Part shown: one piece after another, positions 6,003 to 11,187 of the stretch
Numbering within the stretch: the stretch's first letter is position 1
Layout: every line of letters begins with the position of its first letter
Source of the DNA: CAYLSO01 sp964386525
Lineage (GTDB): Bacteria; Eisenbacteria; RBG-16-71-46; DASYSL01
Assembly: GCA_964386525.1 (NCBI GenBank)
Contig: CAYLSO010000217.1
Coordinates: 1 to 11,187 of the forward strand
Direction: 5' to 3'
Length of the DNA: 11,187 nucleotides
Position numbers and translations under genes: made by a program
Notes under the pieces: model-generated
The model's input: only the letters and a program-made list of their open reading frames with translations
Database searches by the model: none
Told to the model about the DNA's origin: nothing

Positions 6003-6772
6003 GGCGGCGTCGGCGCCACCCTTGCCGGCAGCCGATCGAGCTCGGCCACCAGCAGCTCCACGGCCGCCAGGAACGCCAGGTAGCGCACGCGCGTCTCCGA
6101 AGGGCGCGGCCGCCCCTTGCCATAGCGGATCACGTAGGCGCCGAGCAGTCCCTCCCCCGGCACGCCGAAGAGATCCGCCACGCGCTCGATGACGCGCGCG
6201 TTGTGGGCCGGCACCTCCTCGCCCTGCAACCGCAGCAACGCCCGGAACAGCGGGTTCCAGCCGGTGCCCGCCGCCGCCAGGGCCTTGGCCAAGGCGCTCG
6301 GGGAGCGGTTCTCCAGCAGATAGGTCTGCCGCAGCTCGATCAGGCGGCTGCGCAGCTCGTGCTCGCACTGCAGGCGCAGGTCGGCGCGCGACACCTGCAC
6401 TCCGGCCAGCACGTTCTCACCCTCGAGCAGCAGGTGGTGATCGTGCAGGTCGAGGAACTCGATGGGGTAGACGTCGAGCGAGCCGCGCACCTGGGCGGCG
6501 GTGAGGAAGAGCGGCGCGATGCGCGGGGCGCGCGCCGGCTGCGCGGTGACCTTGGCGATCCGCTCCAGCGTCTCGGCGTCGAGGCGCAGCGTGACCACCA
6601 GGATGTTGACCTCCGAGCGGCTGGGGACGAAACCCTGGGTGAGCGCGCCGCCGGTGACGTAGGCGGCGACGAAATCGGGTCCCAGCGCCCGGCGGATGCG
6701 GTCCACCCAGCGGCGCGCCGCCTTGATGACGCCCGGCGCGGGCTCGATGCGCAGCTCGGGAGAGCGGTCCAT
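5993..6772 (-). CDS. Nucleotidyltransferase-fold protein with degenerate active site
   Basis: A 259-residue protein resembling the DNA polymerase beta-like (MNT/KNT) nucleotidyltransferase fold. Seen: a predicted helix, then VTGGALTQGFVPSRSEVNILVV (39-60), where active family members carry a GS/GG motif followed by a D-x-D pair such as SDIDLLV. Here the two acids read E54 and N56, so the metal-binding pair is lost or altered. A second strand with YPIEFLDL (102-109) could hold the third acidic position. It is followed by a helical C-terminal region (about 125-250) with a QCEHELRSRLIELRQTYL segment. The product is soluble, with no signal or membrane segment. It is probably a non-catalytic or scaffold-like member; function unknown. 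ATG 6772 lacks a Shine-Dalgarno, and a candidate promoter places the RNA start almost at the ATG. It lies 58 bp after the GNAT gene and converges on moeA. Confidence 0.7.
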   Translation of the reverse strand: MDRSPELRIEPAPGVIKAARRWVDRIRRALGPDFVAAYVTGGALTQGFVPSRSEVNILVVTLRLDAETLERIAKVTAQPARAPRIAPLFLTAAQVRGSLDVYPIEFLDLHDHHLLLEGENVLAGVQVSRADLRLQCEHELRSRLIELRQTYLLENRSPSALAKALAAAGTGWNPLFRALLRLQGEEVPAHNARVIERVADLFGVPGEGLLGAYVIRYGKGRPRPSETRVRYLAFLAAVELLVAELDRLPARVAPTPPRG

Positions 6773-6781
6773 GGCGGCCGG

Positions 6782-6811
6782 ACGCTACACCCGCCCGGCG
6801 AGCAGGGTCAA
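6782..6811 (-). promoter_or_regulatory. Candidate promoter of the nucleotidyltransferase-like gene
   Basis: On the minus strand TTGACC (6811-6806; five of six -35 bases) is followed by an 18-bp spacer and TAGCGT (6787-6782; three of six -10 bases). The predicted start near 6775 would leave only a few bases before the ATG at 6772, which has no Shine-Dalgarno. This echoes the leaderless layout predicted for moaC. Confidence 0.35.
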
Positions 6812-6830
6812 GGCGGGGGGGGGCGGTTCG

Positions 6831-7745
6831 CTACGGCTCGCGCGACCAGATCTGGCGCGTGCGCGCCACCGCGAAGCCCTCCTGCCGGTAGAGGCGCAGG
6901 GCGTTCTCGTTGTCGCCGTCCACCATGAGGGTGACGCGGGGCGCCCGGCGCTCCTCGAGCCAGCGCACGCTGGCGCGCAGGAGCGCGCGCCCCAGGCCGA
7001 TGCCGCGCGCCTCGCTCACCACGCCGAGGATCCCCACCTCGCCGCGCTCCTCGAGCCGCAGCGAGCGCACGTACCCGACACAGCGCCCACCGCGGTAGGC
7101 GAGCAGCAGTGCTTCGGGCTCGAAGAGACCCTGCGCCACCAGGGAGCGGGTGTACTCGAGCGTGGCCGGCACGAAGTGGTAGTGCTGCGCGAACGAGTCG
7201 TTGTAGGCCTCGGTCCAGTCGGCGAGCGCCGCCTCGCTGCCGTCGTAGACCCGGATCTCGACGTCGGCCGGCCACGCCGGCTGGGGCGCGCCGCCCAGCG
7301 GCCGCTCCATGAGCCAGAAGGTGCGGGCCGGGCGGAAGCCACGGCGGGCGGCAAAGCCCTCGGCCGCGGCGTTCGGCAGCCACCCGGCCACGCACAGCTC
7401 GCGCAGCGGAGCGTCGGGGTGGGCGCGCAGGCGCTCGCGGGCCCGCGCCAGCAGCGCTGAGCCGATCCCCCGGCGGCGCCAGCGCTCGGCCACGCCGAGC
7501 ATGAGCAGGGCCCACCGGGGCTCGTCGCCCGCGAATACCACCGGCAGCCGGAACCCCACGGCGGCGCCGTCCGCGTACGCCACCCGGGCGCCGTCGTGAT
7601 CGAGGTGGGGATCGGCGAGCAGGTCGAGCACGCCGGCCGGCCGCGAGATCTGCTCGTAGCTGCCCACCAGGCCGGGCTCGCGCAGCAGCGCCTGCAGCCC
7701 GGCGGCGTTTTCCGCGGTCAGCGGCCGCTCGGTGAGAGGGGTCAT
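6831..7745 (-). CDS. Tandem-domain GNAT N-acetyltransferase
   Basis: A 304-residue cytoplasmic protein with two GNAT domains. The N-terminal domain (about 5-150) shows VAERWRRRGIGSALLARA (85-102), an acetyl-CoA-binding R-x-x-G-x-G/A motif, and GFAARRGF (130-137). The C-terminal domain (about 160-304) shows GVVSEARGIGLGRALLRASV (241-260) and NENALRLYRQEGF (279-291). Both acetyl-CoA motifs look intact. The layout and length resemble the actinobacterial mycothiol synthase MshD, but many tandem GNATs share it. With no mycothiol genes in view, the substrate is unknown. ATG 7745 is supported by GGGAGG 8 bases upstream. The gene starts 48 bp after nuoN on the same strand, so it may be read as the last cistron of the nuo transcript. 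The link to complex I is positional only. Confidence 0.85.
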   Translation of the reverse strand: MTPLTERPLTAENAAGLQALLREPGLVGSYEQISRPAGVLDLLADPHLDHDGARVAYADGAAVGFRLPVVFAGDEPRWALLMLGVAERWRRRGIGSALLARARERLRAHPDAPLRELCVAGWLPNAAAEGFAARRGFRPARTFWLMERPLGGAPQPAWPADVEIRVYDGSEAALADWTEAYNDSFAQHYHFVPATLEYTRSLVAQGLFEPEALLLAYRGGRCVGYVRSLRLEERGEVGILGVVSEARGIGLGRALLRASVRWLEERRAPRVTLMVDGDNENALRLYRQEGFAVARTRQIWSREP

Positions 7746-7793
7746 GGCCTCATCCTCCCGCCGTTCGCCGGGCGGTGCCGGCGGGCGGAGACC

Positions 7794-9272
7794 CTACGGC
7801 AAGAGCGTCAGGATGCCGCGGGCGGCGGCCTCGGCGAAGGCCCCGGGGAAGATGCCCAGGAGCAGCGTGGCCAGGCCGGTGATGGCCAGCGCCAGGCTGG
7901 CGGCGTCGGAGCGCGTGACCTCGACCGGGCTGCCGGCCGGCTCCTGCATGTACATCACGACGACCGGGCGCAGGTAGTAGTAGACCGACACCACGCTGGC
8001 CAGCACGGCGACGATGACCAGCCCGGTGTGCCCGCCCTGCACCGCGGCGCTGAACACGAAGAGCTTGCCGGCGAACCCGGCGGTCGGCGGGATGCCCGCC
8101 AGCCCGAGCATGAAGAGCGTGAAGAGGGCCGCCAGCAGCGGATGCCGCCGCCCCACCCCGCCCAGCTCGCGCACGTCCACGCGCTCGTCGGCGCCGCGCC
8201 CCAGGAGCGTCAGGGTGCCGAAGGCGCCGAGGGTCATGGTGGCGTAGACCGCGAGATAGAAGAGCACCGCCGAGTGGCCGGCCGCCCCGCCGGTGACCAC
8301 GCCGACCAGGGCGTAGCCGGCGTGCGCGATGCTCGAGTAGGCGAGCATGCGCTTGAGGTTGTTCTGCAGCACCGCGACCACGTTGCCCACCACGATGGTG
8401 AGCACGGTGACGGTGGACAAGAGCGCGCTCAGGTCCACATCGACGTGCGGCAGCACCTGCGCGGCGACGCGCACCAGGGCGGCGAAGCCGGCGGCCTTGG
8501 CCCCCGCCGCCATGAAGGCGGTCACGCTCGTCGGGGCGCCCTCGTAGGCGTCCGGGGTCCACATGTGGAAGGGCACCGCCGCGACCTTGAAGGCGAAGCC
8601 CACCAGCGTGAGCGCCGCGCCGGCCAGGAGCAGCACGCCGCCCGACAGCGGCGACTGCACCAGGTAGCCGGCCATGCGCTCCAGGTTGGTGGTGCCGGTG
8701 GCGCCGTAGAGCAGGGCGATGCCGTAGAGCAGGAAGCCGGTGGCGAAAGCGCCGAGCAGGAAGTACTTGAGCGCCGCCTCGGTGGACTCGAAGCGCGTGC
8801 GGCGGAAACCCACGAGCACGTACAGGGCGATCGACATCAGCTCGAGGCCGAGGAAGATCATGATGAGGTCGTTGGCCATCGCCATGAGCACCATGCCGAG
8901 GGTCGCGAACAGCATCAGGGAGTAGTACTCGCCGCGGTGGATCTCGGTGCGCCGCACGTAGTCCCACGAGAACAGCACCGCCACGAAGGCCACGGCGGTG
9001 ATGAGCGCCGTGAAGAAGTGCGCGAAGGGGTCGACCACCACCATGCCCGAGAAGGCCGCGCGGTTCACGCCGCGCACCGCCCACACCGCCCAGCCGGTGG
9101 CCGCCAGCCCGGCCAGCGCCGTCCAGCCGGCGAGCGTGGCGCCGCGGCGGCGGCCGACCAAGTCGGCGACGAGCGCCAGGCAGCCGGCGCCGGCCAGCAC
9201 CCACACCGGGAGCAGGGCCGCCAGATCCTGGCCGGTGATCGGCACGGAGACGATTCCGGACCCGGCGGGCAT
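7794..9272 (-). CDS. nuoN: NADH-quinone oxidoreductase subunit N
   Basis: An antiporter-like membrane subunit of respiratory complex I, one of the three proton-pumping modules in the cytoplasmic membrane arm. It has 492 residues and about 14 hydrophobic segments. Seen: GLELMSIALYVLVGF (142-156), FKVAAVPFHMWTPDAYEGAPT (228-248), AAGAKAAGF (255-263), NNLKRMLAYSSIAHAGY (304-320) and GIPPTAGFAGKLFVF (393-407). The key charged residues of the proton path are present: E144, K229, K259 and K403 correspond to E. coli E133, K217, K247 and K395. The ATG at 9272 overlaps the nuoM stop as TGATG and has AAGGAG about 8 bases upstream. The open frame continues upstream through nuoM in the wrong frame; this is not a fusion. 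It is the last nuo gene, as is usual for the L-M-N order. Confidence 0.96.
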   Translation of the reverse strand: MPAGSGIVSVPITGQDLAALLPVWVLAGAGCLALVADLVGRRRGATLAGWTALAGLAATGWAVWAVRGVNRAAFSGMVVVDPFAHFFTALITAVAFVAVLFSWDYVRRTEIHRGEYYSLMLFATLGMVLMAMANDLIMIFLGLELMSIALYVLVGFRRTRFESTEAALKYFLLGAFATGFLLYGIALLYGATGTTNLERMAGYLVQSPLSGGVLLLAGAALTLVGFAFKVAAVPFHMWTPDAYEGAPTSVTAFMAAGAKAAGFAALVRVAAQVLPHVDVDLSALLSTVTVLTIVVGNVVAVLQNNLKRMLAYSSIAHAGYALVGVVTGGAAGHSAVLFYLAVYATMTLGAFGTLTLLGRGADERVDVRELGGVGRRHPLLAALFTLFMLGLAGIPPTAGFAGKLFVFSAAVQGGHTGLVIVAVLASVVSVYYYLRPVVVMYMQEPAGSPVEVTRSDAASLALAITGLATLLLGIFPGAFAEAAARGILTLLP

Positions 9273-10876
9273 CAGCGCCTCTCCTTCAGCTGCGACAGGG
9301 TGGCCTGGGCCTCGGCCTGCCGGCACAGCTTCTCGCGGTCGAGGATCAGCTGCGCGGTCTGCCGCAGCGCCGGCTGCATGCGGTTCAGGAACGGCGCCGG
9401 GTAGACGCCGATCCAGAAGATGAGCACCAGGATGGGCACGAAGATGGCCCACTCGCGCGGCCGCAGGTCGCGCAGCGATTCGTTCTCGGCGTGGGTCACC
9501 GGGCCGAACATGACCCGCTGGAACATGGTCAGCATGTAGACCGCCGAGAGGATCACGCCGCCGGCCGCCACGATGGCGAACCACATGTGGGTCTTGAAAG
9601 CGCCGAGCAGCACCAGGAACTCGCCGACGAAGCCGTTGGTGCCCGGCAGGCCGACCGAGGACAGCATGACCACGAGGAAGACGGTCCCGAAGCCCGGCAC
9701 CACCTTCATGAGGCCGCCGAAGTCGGCGATCAGGCGCGTGTGGCGGCGCTCGTAGAGCACCCCCACCAGGAGGAACAGGGCCCCCGTCGAGATGCCGTGG
9801 TTGAGCATCTGCAGGACGCTGCCCGAGAGCCCCTCCTCGTTGAGGGCGAACATGCCGAGCATGACGAAGCCCAGGTGGCTGACCGACGAGTAGGCCACCA
9901 GCTTCTTGACGTCGGGCTGCACCCAGGCGACCAGGGCGCCGTAGATGATCCCCACCACCGCCAGGACCAGCACCAACGGCGTCCACAGGAGCGCGGCGTT
10001 GGGGAACAGCGGCAGCGCGAAGCGCAGGAAGCCGTAGGTCCCCATCTTCAGCAGGATGGCGGCCAGGATCACCGAGCCGGCGGTGGGCGCTTCGACGTGG
10101 GCCAGCGGCAGCCAGGTGTGGAACGGGAACATCGGCACCTTGATGGCGAAGGCCACCGCGAAGGCCAGGAACAGCCAGGTCTGCACGCCGAGCGGCACCG
10201 GCAGCTTGTAGAGCGCGAGCAGGTCGAAGGTGTAGACGCCGGTCGCCGTGTGGTTGAGGAAGTAGAGCCACAGGATGGCGACCAGCATGAGCACCGAGCC
10301 GGCCATCGTGTAGAGGAAGAACTTCACCGCGGCGTAGATGCGCTTCTCCCCTCCCCAGATGCCGATGAGGAAGTACATGGGGATGAGCATGGCTTCCCAG
10401 AAGACGTAGAAGAGCACCAGGTCGAGGGCGGCGAAGGTGCCGATCATGGCCGTCTCGAGGAAGAGCATGAGCGCGTAGTAGCCGCGCTGCCGGTCGGTGA
10501 CGGCGGTGAACGACGACCACACCGCCAGCGCCGTGAGCAGCGTGGTGAGCAGGATGAGCAGCGCGCTGATGCCGTCGGCCCCCAGGTGGTACGAAGCGCC
10601 GATGGCCGGCAGCCACGGGGCCTTCTCCAGGAACTGCAGGCTGCCCTCCGGGCGCAAGGCGGTGAACAGCGGCACCGAGAGGGCGAACTCGATGACGCTG
10701 ACCGCGAAGGCCACCAGGCGCGCCAGCCGGGCGCGCTCGCGGGGCACGGTCAGCACCAGCGCCGCCCCGACCAGCGGGAAGAAGATGAGGAAGCTGAGCA
10801 GCGGGATACCCAGGATCGCCACCTGGGGCGCCTGCGCGGCCCCCTGCATCACCGCCGCCGCGGCCGGACCGGTCAT
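9272..10876 (-). CDS. nuoM: NADH-quinone oxidoreductase subunit M
   Basis: An antiporter-like, proton-pumping membrane subunit of complex I, here 534 residues with about 14 hydrophobic segments. Seen: FWEAMLIPMYFLIGIWGG (159-176), FAIKVPMFPFHTWLPLAHVE (243-262), APTAGSVILAAILLKMGTYG (263-282), KKLVAYSSVSHLGFVMLG (324-341), LNHGISTGALFLLVG (358-372) and GLPGTNGFVGEF (409-420). The conserved proton-path residues E161, K246, K277 and E419 match E. coli E144, K234, K265 and E407. A charged C-terminal tail (about 511-534, ending LSQLKERR) extends past the last membrane helix. ATG 10876 overlaps the nuoL stop as ATGA, with GGGAGG 6 bases upstream, indicating coupled translation. nuoN follows with a TGATG overlap. 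Confidence 0.96.
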   Translation of the reverse strand: MTGPAAAAVMQGAAQAPQVAILGIPLLSFLIFFPLVGAALVLTVPRERARLARLVAFAVSVIEFALSVPLFTALRPEGSLQFLEKAPWLPAIGASYHLGADGISALLILLTTLLTALAVWSSFTAVTDRQRGYYALMLFLETAMIGTFAALDLVLFYVFWEAMLIPMYFLIGIWGGEKRIYAAVKFFLYTMAGSVLMLVAILWLYFLNHTATGVYTFDLLALYKLPVPLGVQTWLFLAFAVAFAIKVPMFPFHTWLPLAHVEAPTAGSVILAAILLKMGTYGFLRFALPLFPNAALLWTPLVLVLAVVGIIYGALVAWVQPDVKKLVAYSSVSHLGFVMLGMFALNEEGLSGSVLQMLNHGISTGALFLLVGVLYERRHTRLIADFGGLMKVVPGFGTVFLVVMLSSVGLPGTNGFVGEFLVLLGAFKTHMWFAIVAAGGVILSAVYMLTMFQRVMFGPVTHAENESLRDLRPREWAIFVPILVLIFWIGVYPAPFLNRMQPALRQTAQLILDREKLCRQAEAQATLSQLKERR

Positions 10877-11187
10877 CGCGCGCCTCCCAGGCTGACGAAC
10901 AGGATCACCACGCCGAGCACCAGGAAGAAGGCGTAGGTGCCCACGTAGCCGTTCTGGAACAGGCGCAGGATCGTGCCGCCGAGCACCACCAGCCCGCCGG
11001 TGCCGTCGACGGCGCCGTCGATGACGCGCACGTCGAAGACCCGCCACAGCCAGCCGGAGAGGCGCTCCAGCGGGCGCACGACCAGCGCGCCGTAGACCTC
11101 GTCCACGTAGTACTTGTCGAGCAGCGTGCGGTAGGCGAGCTGGAAGCGCTCGGCGAGGCGCTGCGCCACGCCCGGCTCGAGCAGGTA
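10873..11187 (-). CDS. nuoL: NADH-quinone oxidoreductase subunit L, C-terminal part
   Basis: The last 104 residues of NuoL; the start lies beyond the right edge of the window. Seen: LLDKYYVDEVYGALVVRPL, the typical late-NuoL segment after the long lateral-helix region, then an amphipathic DGAVDGTGG stretch and a final membrane helix (YAFFLVLGVVILFVSL) ending GGAR. In complex I this is the distal proton-pumping module. The frame is open to the edge without interruption. The stop overlaps the nuoM start as ATGA. Confidence 0.93.
   Translation of the reverse strand, partial: YLLEPGVAQRLAERFQLAYRTLLDKYYVDEVYGALVVRPLERLSGWLWRVFDVRVIDGAVDGTGGLVVLGGTILRLFQNGYVGTYAFFLVLGVVILFVSLGGAR

Noticed and set aside
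7596..9404. Long plus-strand open frame of about 600 codons, rich in Glu, His, Gln and Arg
   Set aside because: It is antisense to the 5' part of the GNAT gene and all of nuoN; the composition is typical of the reverse complement of hydrophobic membrane-protein codons.
7794..10616. An apparent 940-codon nuoM-nuoN fusion
   Set aside because: The part upstream of 9272 is out of frame with NuoM. The real junction is TGATG with a Shine-Dalgarno for nuoN.
9491..10936. Long plus-strand open frame of about 480 codons
   Set aside because: It is antisense to nuoM and has the same His/Glu/Gln-rich shadow composition and no family motif.

Overview
The window is very GC-rich and densely coded bacterial DNA. 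Codon third positions are almost always G or C, which is why long open frames run antisense to nearly every gene. Gene content is housekeeping: complex I, molybdenum cofactor synthesis, and an alanyl-tRNA editing enzyme. There is one sigma-54-type activator. No mobile element, CRISPR array, tRNA or rRNA was seen. A high-GC Gram-negative lineage such as Acidobacteriota or a deltaproteobacterial/Myxococcota-like group would fit, but the sequence alone does not settle this.

Layout. (1) 1-163 is leader DNA with a strong GC hairpin, followed by an AIM24/TIGR00266-family gene (164-970, +). (2) A tight minus-strand cluster runs 4124 to 983: a multi-pass membrane protein, a receiver-less AAA+ GAFTGA activator with a Fis-type HTH, and an AlaX-L-type alanyl-tRNA editing protein, with gaps of 13 and 3 bp. 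(3) moaC and moeA (+) overlap by 26 bp and diverge from that cluster. (4) On the minus strand lie a nucleotidyltransferase-fold protein that has lost its catalytic acid pair (6772-5993) and a tandem-GNAT acetyltransferase (7745-6831). (5) On the minus strand from the right edge comes the distal end of a complex I operon, nuoL (3' end only), nuoM and nuoN. These are joined by ATGA and TGATG overlaps, and the GNAT gene follows 48 bp later.

How it works together. NuoL/M/N are the antiporter-like proton-pumping subunits of NADH:quinone oxidoreductase. MoaC and MoeA act early and late in molybdenum cofactor synthesis. The activator may respond to a membrane or other signal through a partner, as PspF does, since it has no sensory domain of its own.

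The most striking non-coding structure is the moaC/membrane-gene divergent region. A near-perfect 13-bp-arm palindrome at 4205-4236 contains a TTGACA -35 with a 17-bp spacer to a TAnTGT -10 on both strands. On the plus strand this predicts a leaderless moaC mRNA starting at or next to its GTG. On the minus strand it predicts a leader in which a hairpin separates the Shine-Dalgarno sequence from the ATG. Both convergent gene ends (963-990, 5985-6002) carry hairpins that contain stop codons. I do not see a clearly new multi-gene system here. The candidates for follow-up are the symmetric promoter/operator, the hairpin start site, the degenerate nucleotidyltransferase and the activator cluster.
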